This document shows, one piece after another, positions 1 to 7,181 of a stretch of 32,440 nt of DNA. The position numbers and the translations under genes were made by a program. The stretch is from the NCBI GenBank assembly GCA_945957405.1, contig CAMFLL010000041.1:1-32440 (forward strand), given 5' to 3'. Origin of the DNA: an uncultured Mycolicibacterium sp. Lineage in GTDB: Bacteria; Actinomycetota; Actinomycetes; Mycobacteriales; Mycobacteriaceae. A model generated the notes under the pieces. The model saw only the letters and a program-made list of their open reading frames with translations. It did not search any database and had not been told where the DNA came from. Position 1 is the stretch's first letter. Every line of letters starts with the position of its first letter.

Positions 1-72
1 GAGCGGGGATGGTGCCGAGTAGATCGTCGACGCCCGCGGCGTGACGATCACCCTTCCGAAAGCGCTCGTTTT

Positions 73-91
73 CTACTACGTGGAGTAGTAG
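73..91. promoter_or_regulatory. Palindromic operator upstream of the VOC gene
   Basis: A perfect inverted repeat, CTACTAC and GTAGTAG around five bases, ends 17 bases before the VOC start codon. Its size and symmetry fit a dimeric repressor site. The TACTAC...GTAGTA form resembles operators of BlaI/CopY-like or TetR-like repressors, but no such regulator lies in the window, so the assignment is inference. Confidence 0.5.
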
Positions 92-108
92 CAAGCAGGG
101 AGGTCCCG

Positions 109-669
109 ATGCGCTGGCGCGGTGTGAGTCACGTCGAATTCGCGGTGCTGGACTACGACGATTCGATCGCGTTCTACGACGCGATGTTCGGCTGGCTCGG
201 TTACCACAGCTTCTCGTCGCTCAACATGGAGTACCAGTCGGTCTACTACATGACCGGTCTGGTGAACCCGCACAGTTACATCGGGATCCAACCGGCGCGC
301 ACCGGGGCCCGGCTGACGCATGCCGACCAGGCCGTGGGGATCAACCACATTGCTCTGTGGGCCAGGAACCGCGCCGAGGTCGACCGTTTCCACGACGAGT
401 TCCTGGTCCGCCGGTCCATGCCCGTCACGGACCGGCCGCAGGAATATCCGCAGTACTGGCCGGGCTATTACGGCGTCTTTTTCGACGACCCGATCAACGG
501 AATCCACTGGGAGCTGGCCTGGGTACCGAAGGTGCCGACTCCTGGACAGGTGTGGCGGTTCCACCGCGCGCTCCGGGGCATCATCAAGAACCGGCCAGAT
601 CTGGCGAACACCGTGCTCGGGGTCACTCGGCAGGCGGTGCGAACCCTGCCGTCCCGAGAGTCGCCATAA
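109..669 (+). CDS. VOC (glyoxalase/bleomycin-resistance fold) family protein
   Basis: A 186-residue protein of the vicinal-oxygen-chelate superfamily. The first beta-alpha-beta module opens with a VSHVEFAVLD segment (His8, Glu10) and the second with GINHIALWARN (His80). The FFDDPxGIHWEL segment (His133, Glu135) is the usual last strand carrying a metal ligand. These residues could bind a divalent metal as in glyoxalase I or extradiol dioxygenases, but the substrate cannot be read from the sequence. The frame is open back to the window edge. ATG at 109 is chosen because AGGGAGG lies 5 bases upstream and the fold begins there. The roughly 45 residues after the last strand are basic. The palindrome at 73-91 suggests a local repressor. 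Confidence 0.8.
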   Translation: MRWRGVSHVEFAVLDYDDSIAFYDAMFGWLGYHSFSSLNMEYQSVYYMTGLVNPHSYIGIQPARTGARLTHADQAVGINHIALWARNRAEVDRFHDEFLVRRSMPVTDRPQEYPQYWPGYYGVFFDDPINGIHWELAWVPKVPTPGQVWRFHRALRGIIKNRPDLANTVLGVTRQAVRTLPSRESP

Positions 670-750
670 CGATCCAGAAGTTTCGCTATCGCGTAATGTG
701 GTTATGTCTGCTAATCATCCGGATCGAGTCACAGCGCGGGAGTCATGCAC

Positions 751-1041
751 ATGCCAACGTTCAAGACCACACTGTCGGCCGGGGTCATCGCGGGTGCGGT
801 CGCCGCAGCCGTACTGGGACTTGGCGCGGGTGCGGCCGGCGCTGAACCGGTTCCCCCGCCGCCGGCACCCGGCGGCGGTTATCCGAGTGAGCCGGTGCCG
901 GCGTGGGCGCCACAGAAGCCCGCCGAATTCTGGAATGGTTCGCCCGTGGTCTGGGTCTCCGGGTGGGGTGGACGCTGGGGCGTCTGGCAGAACGGCTATT
1001 TCATCACTCTGTCGTCGAATCCCGTCACCAACGGCGGCTGA
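751..1041 (+). CDS. Small secreted protein with signal peptide
   Basis: About 96 residues. The N-terminus has a short basic start, a hydrophobic Ala/Gly/Val stretch (about residues 9-28) and an Ala-Gly-Ala cleavage motif before Glu-Pro, so it is probably exported by the Sec route. The predicted mature part is about 65 residues. It begins with a Pro/Gly-rich stretch and continues with a Trp/Gly-rich segment containing VWVSGWGGRWGVWQNGYF. ATG at 751 sits 8 bases after GGGAG; an in-frame ATG at 745 is only 2 bases from it and is less likely. It looks like the small secreted mycobacterial proteins of unknown function. No catalytic motif is visible. Confidence 0.7.
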   Translation: MPTFKTTLSAGVIAGAVAAAVLGLGAGAAGAEPVPPPPAPGGGYPSEPVPAWAPQKPAEFWNGSPVVWVSGWGGRWGVWQNGYFITLSSNPVTNGG

Positions 1042-1064
1042 AACCGCGCGGGCGTCAGCCGGCG

Positions 1065-1814
1065 ATGAGGCCCTTCGAGCAGCTGGTCGAGGAGGCGGTA
1101 TCCGCTGACGTCGGCGGCTGGGGATTCGACTGGCTGGCGGGTCGTGCGATCGAAGAGCGGCCACCGTGGGGATACGCCCGCATGCTGGCGCAGCGCCTCG
1201 GCGAAGTACGTTCTGCGCTGGACATCGACACCGGCGGCGGCGAGGTGGTCGCGGAAGCGCCCACATTACCGCCGACAATGGCCGTGACGGAGGGTTGGCC
1301 ACCCAACGCCGAGCGCGCTCGTTTGCTCCTCGGGCGACGAGGGGTAAGGGTGGTCGAGACGAAAAGCGGTGCGCCGCTGCCTTTTTCCGACTGCTCGTTC
1401 GAGTTGGTGTCATCGCGCCATCCGGTGCGGCCGGATTGGCCCGAGATACACCGGGTGCTGGCGCCCGGCGGGCGCTACTTCGCCCAACATGTCGGCCCCG
1501 CGTCGGCCTTCGAACTCATCGAGCATTTTGTGGGCAGGCGGTCGGCGGAACGAGCGGCGCGCGACGCCGAGGGCGAAGCCGCCGACGCACGCCTGGCCGG
1601 ACTGGTGGTCGACGCGGTTCGCACGGCGCGCTGCCGGATGGAGTTCTACGACGTCGGCGCCATCGTCTGGGTCCTGCGTAAATGCCCCTGGTGGGTGCCC
1701 GATTTCTCGGTGCTGACCTATGCGCACCAATTACGCACCCTCGACGCGCAATTGCGGCTGGATGAACCCGTGATCGCGCATTCCACGCGACACCTGATCA
1801 CCGCTCATCGCTGA
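1065..1814 (+). CDS. Class I SAM-dependent methyltransferase
   Basis: A 249-residue protein. After an N-terminal helical part comes a Rossmann glycine motif, LDIDTGGGE (about residue 50), where class I methyltransferases bind S-adenosylmethionine. Later come PFSDCSFELV (motif IV region) and the typical EIHRVLAPGGRYF (motif V/VI region). The substrate is unknown. ATG at 1065 lies 23 bases after the secreted-protein stop codon and gives a compact family-sized protein. The frame extends upstream, but only through the other gene's coding region. A Cys-Pro-Trp-Trp-Val-Pro-Asp segment near residue 206 and a C-terminal HSTRHLITAHR are like mycobacterial homologues I recall. It is probably co-transcribed with, or downstream of, the secreted protein gene. 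Confidence 0.8.
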   Translation: MRPFEQLVEEAVSADVGGWGFDWLAGRAIEERPPWGYARMLAQRLGEVRSALDIDTGGGEVVAEAPTLPPTMAVTEGWPPNAERARLLLGRRGVRVVETKSGAPLPFSDCSFELVSSRHPVRPDWPEIHRVLAPGGRYFAQHVGPASAFELIEHFVGRRSAERAARDAEGEAADARLAGLVVDAVRTARCRMEFYDVGAIVWVLRKCPWWVPDFSVLTYAHQLRTLDAQLRLDEPVIAHSTRHLITAHR

Positions 1815-1828
1815 CCGGCGACAGCGAC

Positions 1829-1834
1829 TAGAGT
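1829..1834 (+). promoter_or_regulatory. -10 box TAGAGT for a probably leaderless azoreductase transcript
   Basis: TAGAGT fits the mycobacterial -10 pattern TANNNT and ends 9 bases before the GTG at 1844. Transcription should therefore begin at about 1841-1844. There is no ribosome binding site between, as expected for a leaderless message. Confidence 0.45.
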
Positions 1835-1843
1835 GACCTTCCC

Positions 1844-2461
1844 GTGGCTTACATCCTGCACCTCGATTCCTCCGCCAACCTCGATTCATCGGTTTCTCGT
1901 CTGCTGACGGCCGAATGCGCGCAACGGTGGGCCGCCGCGGAACCAGGCCTGGAGGTCCGCCGGCGGGATCTCCACGTCAATCAGTTGCCGCACCTGCCCA
2001 CGAACAGCCTGCATTTCGTCGCGGAACGGCGGCCGCCCGGTGGCGTCGCGCCCTCGCCCGAGGCGATCAGCCTCCAGGACGAACTACTCGACGAGTTGTC
2101 GGGCGCCGCCGGGATCGTGATCGGTGCTCCGATGTACAACTTCGCGATGCCGTCGACCCTCAAGGCCTGGCTCGATTACGTGCATGTCATCGGGGCCACC
2201 TCACCGGCCGATGAGGGTATCGCTCCGCTGCAGTCGAAGCCGGTGGTGGTCGTGTCGGCGCGTGCCACGCCGACCGGTGCCGATCCGCGCGCAGATTTCG
2301 TGCTCGGGCCGTTCTTCACCATCCTGGGGGAGTTCATGAGCATGGATATCCACGGTGTCGTGGTGCACTCCGAACCCCCGGCTCAGCCAGGGGATTTTCA
2401 CCGCCCGATCGAGTCGGTGCGCGCCGAACTCGCCGACTGGGTAGCTGGTCGGGTCAGCTGA
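1844..2461 (+). CDS. azoR: FMN-dependent NADH azoreductase
   Basis: A 205-residue flavodoxin-like protein of the AzoR/AcpD family. The family uses NADH and bound FMN to reduce azo bonds and quinones by two electrons in the cytosol. The N-terminus ILHLDSSANLDSSVSR is the phosphate-binding part for FMN, and IVIGAPMYNFAMPSTLKAWLDY (from about residue 91) is the family signature that contacts the isoalloxazine ring. The length matches the family (about 200). The GTG start at 1844 has no Shine-Dalgarno sequence but follows a -10 box closely. The 3' end overlaps the convergent barstar gene by 8 bases. The usual physiological role is quinone or electrophile detoxification; the actual substrate is not shown. 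Confidence 0.88.
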   Translation: MAYILHLDSSANLDSSVSRLLTAECAQRWAAAEPGLEVRRRDLHVNQLPHLPTNSLHFVAERRPPGGVAPSPEAISLQDELLDELSGAAGIVIGAPMYNFAMPSTLKAWLDYVHVIGATSPADEGIAPLQSKPVVVVSARATPTGADPRADFVLGPFFTILGEFMSMDIHGVVVHSEPPAQPGDFHRPIESVRAELADWVAGRVS

Positions 2462-2777
2462 GCGTCAGCGTGACACCCGCGTCGTCGAAGACGTCCAGTA
2501 CCGCCTCGACGAAGGAACGCCTCGCCGTCGGTGCGGTATCGAGATTTCCGCGCGACACAGCGCTGTGCTCCCATTCGAATCGGTAAGGCCGGTCATCCGG
2601 CGTGCCGAAACCGCCCCGCAAGCAGTCGGCCAGGGCGTCGAGATTGCGCCCGAAGTATCCGCCGGGGCCGTTCACGGCGGCGCCGATTTCCCGGTAGAAG
2701 TCCTTGGAAGTCTTGATCTTTCGGCCGTCGATCCGGAAGACCACAGGCGACGACGGAGCTGGCTGTGACGGCATCAT
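2454..2777 (-). CDS. Barstar family ribonuclease inhibitor
   Basis: A 107-residue cytosolic protein of the barstar family, which plugs the active site of barnase/RNase Sa-type enzymes. The signature YFGRNLDALADCL (residues 41-53) aligns with the inhibitory helix of barstar. Asp47 and Asp51 match barstar Asp35 and Asp39, the residues that occupy the RNase active site. Ala50 replaces barstar Trp38. The start overlaps the stop of the ribonuclease gene by 4 bases (ATGA), so the two are translationally coupled and form a cognate toxin-immunity pair. A second ATG follows immediately and could also serve. Confidence 0.9.
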   Translation of the reverse strand: MMPSQPAPSSPVVFRIDGRKIKTSKDFYREIGAAVNGPGGYFGRNLDALADCLRGGFGTPDDRPYRFEWEHSAVSRGNLDTAPTARRSFVEAVLDVFDDAGVTLTLS

Positions 2778-3196
2778 CGCCTTCCCGCGTCGGGGACCAG
2801 ACAGAACGAGTCGTAGTGGTCACCTGTGTAGAAGTATTCGGGCGGATCGGTCCGCGGCGTCCCGCCGGTCACGATGCGCCTGGTGGCCCTGTTCTGCGCG
2901 CCGGGCGTGATCACGGTGTACTCGTGGTAGTAGCCCTTGGACTGGTCGGGCAGGTGCCCTTCCCGATTACCGAACACCACGCCGTCATTGCGCGGATAGG
3001 GGAACGGGCCGGCCGAGTGGATCAGCCCCACCGTGTCGGCGGCTTCGGACGGCAGGGTGGCCAGCGGACACGCCCGCATACCCGTCGATGTGGTGTCCGC
3101 GTGCGGTGATTGCGACCGGAACAACGCCCATCCGACGACCACGACGACAAGCGCGCAGAGTGCGACAAGCACCGGTTTGTGCCGTGTCAATCGCAC
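2774..3196 (-). CDS. Secreted guanyl-specific ribonuclease (RNase Sa/barnase-type)
   Basis: A 140-residue protein with an N-terminal membrane-spanning or signal segment (about residues 9-26) followed by a microbial ribonuclease domain (about 40-135). The domain aligns closely with Streptomyces RNase Sa: GPFPYPRNDGVVFGNRE, YYHEYTVITPG, RRIVTGG and YYTGDHY-type segments are all present. Glu92, Arg103, Arg107 and His127 match the catalytic Glu54, Arg65, Arg69 and His85 of RNase Sa, so activity is expected. Family members cleave RNA 3' of guanosine. Two cysteines (43 and 132) could form a disulfide, though the second is not at the RNase Sa position. GTG at 3196 is preceded by AGGAG. It lies 31 bases after the FKBP gene and just before barstar, so the three may form one operon. 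Confidence 0.9.
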   Translation of the reverse strand: MRLTRHKPVLVALCALVVVVVGWALFRSQSPHADTTSTGMRACPLATLPSEAADTVGLIHSAGPFPYPRNDGVVFGNREGHLPDQSKGYYHEYTVITPGAQNRATRRIVTGGTPRTDPPEYFYTGDHYDSFCLVPDAGRR

Positions 3197-3227
3197 CTAC
3201 GCTCCTGGCTGCCGGGCCGCCGACGGC

Positions 3228-3857
3228 TCAACTCGAGGCGTCGAGGACCTTGATCGCGAAGACCAGCGTGTCACCCTTCTGAATTCCCGCCGCGGGCTGG
3301 CCTTCGGGGTAGCCGTCGGCCGATGTCATCGCCACAGCGACCGTCGAACCGACTTTCTGACCGGCGATGGCCTTCTTGAAGCCAGCGACGACGCCGTCGA
3401 GCGGAAAGTCGACCGGGGTGCCCCGTTCGTAGCTGCTGTCGAACACTGTGCCGTCGCGTCCGTTGACGCCCATGTAACAGACCGACACCGTCGCCGTGTC
3501 CGCCACCACGGGTCCCTCACCTGGTTGCAGTGTGTGCACCTCGGTCTCGGTCACGCTGAACGGTCCGTCGACCTTGATGAACGGCGCCGCCGTGTCGGTG
3601 GATCCGATGACCGCGACGCTGCCGGTGGCCCCGGCGTAGGTCCACTCGGGCGTGCCGGTGTTCTGTGGGGCCGCCGTCGGGCAACTCGCTTCGACCGCGG
3701 TCTGTTCGATCGAGGGCGGCGCGAACACGTCGGAGACTGAAGAGGACGTGCTTGCCGATGAGGTGTCGCTGTCGGAACCGCAGGCGGCCAGCGCCAGAAC
3801 GAGCGACGCGGCACCGGCCACCATTGCGACAGGGATCGAGACACGAGAGGAGTTCAT
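3228..3857 (-). CDS. FKBP-type peptidyl-prolyl cis-trans isomerase lipoprotein
   Basis: A 209-residue lipoprotein. The signal peptide ends in the lipobox LAAC (Cys26), followed by a Ser/Thr-rich linker. The C-terminal part (about 100-207) is an FKBP domain with VSVCYMGVNGRDGTVFDSSYERGTPVDFPL and a later GDTLVFAIKVLD strand. It should anchor to the outer face of the cytoplasmic membrane and speed prolyl isomerisation in exported proteins. The catalytic FKBP pocket looks partly conserved (Tyr, Phe, Asp of the first strand-loop). A -10-like TAGCGT on the minus strand (3871-3866) lies close to the ATG, so the transcript may be almost leaderless. It is the first gene before the secreted ribonuclease and could help fold it, which is inference. 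Confidence 0.88.
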   Translation of the reverse strand: MNSSRVSIPVAMVAGAASLVLALAACGSDSDTSSASTSSSVSDVFAPPSIEQTAVEASCPTAAPQNTGTPEWTYAGATGSVAVIGSTDTAAPFIKVDGPFSVTETEVHTLQPGEGPVVADTATVSVCYMGVNGRDGTVFDSSYERGTPVDFPLDGVVAGFKKAIAGQKVGSTVAVAMTSADGYPEGQPAAGIQKGDTLVFAIKVLDASS

Positions 3858-3922
3858 GGGTCGTCACGCTAACAGTCGCGGGGTGGCGAACCACCGTCCC
3901 ATTCTCAATTTATTGCATACCG

Positions 3923-3943
3923 GGGGCCTTGCGGCAAGACCCC
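3923..3943. promoter_or_regulatory. Rifamycin-associated element (RAE) upstream of arr
   Basis: A 21-bp imperfect palindrome: left arm GGGGCCTTGC, one central base, right arm GCAAGACCCC. Arms GGGGnCTTGC/GCAAGnCCCC match the RAE described upstream of rifamycin-inactivating genes in actinomycetes. It lies 59 bases before the arr start. A second copy is at 7182-7202. Confidence 0.85.
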
Positions 3944-3953
3944 GGTCATGCCG

Positions 3954-3959
3954 CACACT
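3954..3959 (+). promoter_or_regulatory. Candidate -10 hexamer of the arr promoter
   Basis: CACACT begins exactly 10 bp after the RAE edge. On its own it is a poor -10, but it shares the pattern nAnnCT and the 10-bp spacing with the two hexamers flanking the other RAE. The predicted transcript start is near 3966, about 37 bases before arr. Confidence 0.35.
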
Positions 3960-4002
3960 CGTGCGACCAACTCCTACAAGGCAACTCGAGGGGAATGTCG
4001 CG

Positions 4003-4428
4003 ATGCGGGCACCCAAGCCGTTCGAAGTCCACGAATCCGGTGCGCTGTTGCACGGAACCAAGGCCGACCTGGCGGTGGGCGATCTGTTGACAGCGGGACA
4101 TCAGTCGAATTTCGAAACCGGGCGGATCATGAACCACGTTTACTTCACGGCCACGCTGGATGCCGCGGTGTGGGGAGCCGAGATGGCCAGAGGCGACGGC
4201 CGGGGTCGCGTCTACATCGTCGAACCGCAAGGGTCGGTCGAGGACGACCCCAACGTGACAGACAAGAAGATGCCCGGAAATCCGACCCGCTCCTACCGCT
4301 CTCGGGAACCCGTGAAGATCGTCGGCGAGCTGACCGATTGGGAGGGTCACACCCCTGAGCAGTTGCAGACCATGCGTGACCTGCTCGCCGATCTCGAGCG
4401 CCGAGGGCTGGCCGTCATCTACGACTGA
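4003..4428 (+). CDS. arr: NAD+-rifampin ADP-ribosyltransferase Arr
   Basis: A 141-residue cytosolic enzyme that transfers ADP-ribose from NAD+ to the C23 hydroxyl of rifamycins and so inactivates them. The sequence follows mycobacterial Arr along its whole length: KPFEVHESG, LLHGTKADL, SNFETGRIMNHVYFT, DAAVWGAEMA, EDDPNVTDKKMPGNPTRSYR and the ending RRGLAVIYD. His17, Tyr47 and Asp82 match the His19, Tyr49 and Asp84 active-site residues of the M. smegmatis enzyme. The length is the family norm (about 140). ATG at 4003 follows GAGGGG; the reading frame runs further upstream but the homology begins here. The RAE 59 bases upstream indicates rifamycin-inducible expression. Confidence 0.97.
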   Translation: MRAPKPFEVHESGALLHGTKADLAVGDLLTAGHQSNFETGRIMNHVYFTATLDAAVWGAEMARGDGRGRVYIVEPQGSVEDDPNVTDKKMPGNPTRSYRSREPVKIVGELTDWEGHTPEQLQTMRDLLADLERRGLAVIYD

Positions 4429-4451
4429 TCGGCGCATGGGGTGCGCGAGAT

Positions 4452-4482
4452 GATGCGAGATAAATTGTCGCATCGGCAATTT
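4452..4482. promoter_or_regulatory. Overlapping inverted repeats upstream of the small SH3-like gene
   Basis: Two perfect inverted repeats share bases: GATGCGA/TCGCATC (7-bp arms, 9-base spacer) and AAATTG/CAATTT (6-bp arms, 9-base spacer). The patch is AT-rich for this genome and includes TAAATT (4461-4466), a TANNNT-type -10 candidate. It may be an operator or two competing hairpins in the leader of the next gene. Confidence 0.4.
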
Positions 4483-4558
4483 CGCGGTAAATGGGTTGCG
4501 GGCCCGGACGGCCGGAGCCACCATGGAAGGAACCGCACCGCGAAAGGGGGTTCCGACA

Positions 4559-4756
4559 ATGAGATTGCGTAAAGGTGACGTCGTGACCGCACGGCGGCAG
4601 ATCGACGGGATGAACGTCCCTGTCGTACCGGCGGGCTCGACCGGCACGGTGCTGGCCACCACGCTGCTCGGCCGCCCGAAGAAAGTGTTCTTCGCCATCT
4701 CCGATGGCTGGGGCATGAAGAAATTCAGCGTCGATGTTCGGCATGGTGACGTCTGA
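4559..4756 (+). CDS. Small basic protein, probable SH3-like barrel, unknown function
   Basis: A 65-residue protein. It opens with MRLRKGDVVTARRQIDG, then PVVPAGSTGTVLATTLLGRPKKVFFAISDGWG and ends KKFSVDVRHGDV. The pattern of short beta strands with a KGD-V opening and an AGSTGTV turn is typical of small SH3-like or KOW-like barrels, but I do not recognise the family. ATG at 4559 is supported by AAAGGGGG about 8 bases upstream; an in-frame ATG further upstream has no such site. It lies 130 bases after arr on the same strand, behind its own dense set of inverted repeats, so it may be separately regulated. Any role in rifamycin resistance is unproven. Confidence 0.7.
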   Translation: MRLRKGDVVTARRQIDGMNVPVVPAGSTGTVLATTLLGRPKKVFFAISDGWGMKKFSVDVRHGDV

Positions 4757-4844
4757 CAGTCCTGCCGGGACCGATGAGTTTGTCCTGAGCTGATGGTCTG
4801 TCTCCGCGAAAGCAGTCGACACATCGGCATGGACGGGGCAATCG

Positions 4845-5687
4845 ATGAACACGACACCTTCGCGCAGCGGTCACCTGCCGATCAACGGGCTGACCCTCTA
4901 CCACGAGGTGTACGGCGACCTCGACACGACGACGTCTCCGTTGTTGTTGATCCCGGGTGCTTTCATGGCCACCGACTCCATGACAGCGTGGACCGACGCC
5001 TTCGCCGAGGAGCGCGCCGTGATCGTGTTCGATCAGCAAGGGCACGGACGAACGCCGGATGCGGCGCGGGCCATGTCATACGAGCGGTTCGCCGATGATG
5101 CCGCGGCGTTGCTGCGCGCCCTGGAGGTCGAACGGGCCGATGTGATGGGCTACTCGCAAGGCGGCGGCGTTGCACTGCAGCTCGCGATCAGGCACGGATC
5201 GCTCGTGGACAAGCTGGTCTCCTTGTCGGCTACGTTCCGCAAGGATGGTTGGTACGCCTCGGTATTCGACGCCATCGCCGGACTGACCACCGCCGCGTTC
5301 GCCGGGACTGCGGTCGAGGCGGCCTTCCGGGCACACACGCCGGACGCATCGGCATTCGAGGCCTACCTCGAGAAGATGAAGGCGCTCAACATCGATGACC
5401 AGAACATCAGCGATGAAGACATGCGGGCGTTCTCGGCGAAGACGATGGTGATCATCGGTGATGCCGACGGCGTGAAACCCGAACACGCGTTGGCGATGTT
5501 CGCCCTTCGCGGTGGCGGTGATCCCGAAGCGGCAGCATCCGGAGTGTTGGAGAAGGTGCCGGCCGCGCGCTTGGTGATCCTGCCGGCGATGTCGCACATC
5601 GGCCTCGCGGGGCAGTCGGATCTACTGGTCCCGATGGTGCGCGCGTTCCTGGACGACGTGCCACCGACGACACCGCAGCTCTTCTGA
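4845..5687 (+). CDS. Alpha/beta hydrolase
   Basis: A 280-residue alpha/beta-hydrolase-fold protein. The oxyanion region is LLLIPGAFM, the nucleophile elbow is GYSQGG with Ser104, and the likely acid and base are Asp206 or Asp208 (IIGDADG) and His251 (AMSHIG). FDQQGHGRT is the usual strand before the nucleophile. The cap region (about 130-195) is helical. Family members hydrolyse esters, lactones, epoxides or C-C bonds; nothing here fixes the substrate. ATG at 4845 follows GGGG at about 8 bases. It ends 4 bases from the stop of the convergent rox-like gene. Position inside the rifamycin locus makes an ansamycin-related ester substrate possible, but that is only inference. Confidence 0.85.
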   Translation: MNTTPSRSGHLPINGLTLYHEVYGDLDTTTSPLLLIPGAFMATDSMTAWTDAFAEERAVIVFDQQGHGRTPDAARAMSYERFADDAAALLRALEVERADVMGYSQGGGVALQLAIRHGSLVDKLVSLSATFRKDGWYASVFDAIAGLTTAAFAGTAVEAAFRAHTPDASAFEAYLEKMKALNIDDQNISDEDMRAFSAKTMVIIGDADGVKPEHALAMFALRGGGDPEAAASGVLEKVPAARLVILPAMSHIGLAGQSDLLVPMVRAFLDDVPPTTPQLF

Positions 5688-5691
5688 CCGG

Positions 5692-7134
5692 TCACACTCC
5701 GCACCACGTGGTCAATGCCTCGGACAGCCCCTGCGCAGAGTTTTCACCGACCCATGCCACGTGGCCGTCGGGGCGCACCAGAACCGCGGTCGGCGCGGCC
5801 ACCTCGCCCACCACCGGCAATTCCCACGGGCCGTCGTAGGCCGCGACCACACGCTCGATCCGGTCGGCCCCGGCGCCGACGGTCAACCCCGGGCCGCCGA
5901 ATTCCAGCAGCACCGCACGGGCGGGATGCAGCAGCGCGAACACACGCGTGGGGCCACCGGGGGAGAGCACATCGAGGTCCGGCATCCGGCGCCCCAGCAG
6001 CGGGTGACCGGGCCCCAGGTCGTAGGCCACGTCGAGACCCGTGATCAGTCCCGTGACCACAGTGCCCGCGCCTTCGGCGCGCAGTATCTCGTCGAGCAGA
6101 TCGCGGAGCGCCTCCTGCCGCGGGTCGGCCTTCTGGAACAGCGACTGCGCCATCGTGTATTTCAATGCGCGCGCCCCGGCCGGGTGCCGCTCTGCGTGAT
6201 AGGAGTCGAGCAGCTCCGCACCGGAGATTCCTCGCACCACCTGCCCGAGCTTCCAGCCGAGGTTGACCGCATCCTGCAGCCCGAGGCCGATGCCGAGTCC
6301 GCCCGAGGGGGAGTGCACGTGCGCGGCATCGCCGGCCAGTAGCACCCGGCCCGCACGGTAGGACGCGGCCTGTCGCGTGGCATCGGTGAACCGCGACAAC
6401 CATGTGGGGCTGTGCACGCCGAAGTCCGTGCCGAACACGTCGACGAGCCCACGCCGCAGGTCCGCCATGGTGGGTTCGGTGGTCGGACCCAGCTCGGCCT
6501 CGGTGACCACCACCCGCACCACGCCGTCACCGATGGGGTGCAGACCGTGCACGCCCCGCTCGTCGACCCTCCCGGCCTGTGGCAGGTCTTCGGTCACTTT
6601 GACCTCGGCGATCAGGCTGCTGCGCGTGGCGTCCGGGCCCACGAACTCGATGCCGGCCGCACGTCGCACCAGGCTCCGGCCACCGTCCGCGGCCACCACG
6701 TACCGGGCTCGGCACGATGTGCCGTCGGCGAGGGTGATCTCGACGTCCCCGGCATCCGGCGTGACGCCGATGACCTCCGCGCCGCGCCGGATCGGCACCC
6801 CGAGTTCCTCGGTCCACTGCAGGAGCAGCCGCTCGATGTCGTTCTGGAACAGGGCCAGCGTGTACGGGTGGCGGGTGGGCAGGACGCTCAGGTCGAGCCG
6901 CGTGGCGCCGAACGTCGCCGCGTCCATCAACGTGCCCTCGGCAAGGAAACGCTCGGCGATACCACGCTGGTCCAGCAGTTCGATCGAGCGGGCGTGGATG
7001 CCCCCGCCGCGCGAACCTGCCAGATCCTGGGATTCACGGCGCTCCAGTACGACGACGTCCACTCCGGCCAGTTGCAGTTCGCCGGCGAGCATCATGCCCG
7101 TCGGCCCGCTCCCGACGATCACCACATCGTGCAT
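5692..7134 (-). CDS. rox: Rox-like rifamycin monooxygenase (FAD-dependent, group A)
   Basis: About 480 residues, a class A flavin monooxygenase. It has the N-terminal FAD motif GSGPTG, the ADGG motif (about residue 150) and the second FAD motif VLLAGDAAHVHSPSGGLGIGLGLQDAVNLGWKL (about 265-300), then a thioredoxin-like C-terminal domain ending in VLVRPDGHVAWVGE. GTDFGVHSPTWLSRFTDATRQA, DSYHAERHPA and GHPLLGRRMPDL closely resemble the Nocardia Rox enzyme, which hydroxylates the rifamycin naphthyl ring and linearises the macrocycle. ATG at 7134 is preferred: GAGG lies 5 bases before it and the protein then begins MHDVVIVGSGPTG like Rox. ATG at 7149 would add five residues and lacks a ribosome site. 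The RAE 47 bases upstream strengthens the call. Confidence 0.87.
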   Translation of the reverse strand: MHDVVIVGSGPTGMMLAGELQLAGVDVVVLERRESQDLAGSRGGGIHARSIELLDQRGIAERFLAEGTLMDAATFGATRLDLSVLPTRHPYTLALFQNDIERLLLQWTEELGVPIRRGAEVIGVTPDAGDVEITLADGTSCRARYVVAADGGRSLVRRAAGIEFVGPDATRSSLIAEVKVTEDLPQAGRVDERGVHGLHPIGDGVVRVVVTEAELGPTTEPTMADLRRGLVDVFGTDFGVHSPTWLSRFTDATRQAASYRAGRVLLAGDAAHVHSPSGGLGIGLGLQDAVNLGWKLGQVVRGISGAELLDSYHAERHPAGARALKYTMAQSLFQKADPRQEALRDLLDEILRAEGAGTVVTGLITGLDVAYDLGPGHPLLGRRMPDLDVLSPGGPTRVFALLHPARAVLLEFGGPGLTVGAGADRIERVVAAYDGPWELPVVGEVAAPTAVLVRPDGHVAWVGENSAQGLSEALTTWCGV

Positions 7135-7165
7135 CTCCACCTCGCTCATTTCGGCACGGACGGGC

Positions 7166-7171
7166 AGTATC
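7166..7171 (-). promoter_or_regulatory. -10 hexamer for the rox-like gene
   Basis: GATACT on the minus strand lies exactly 10 bp from the RAE edge. The predicted transcript start is near 7159, leaving about 25 bases of leader before ATG 7134. That is room for the GAGG ribosome site and argues against the start at 7149. Confidence 0.5.
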
Positions 7172-7181
7172 AGTCACACGG

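Noticed and set aside
1..108. Possible end of a preceding gene
   Set aside because: The first frame is open to the edge but joins the VOC frame, and the other plus frames stop early. Nothing in the 108 bases resembles a known protein end.
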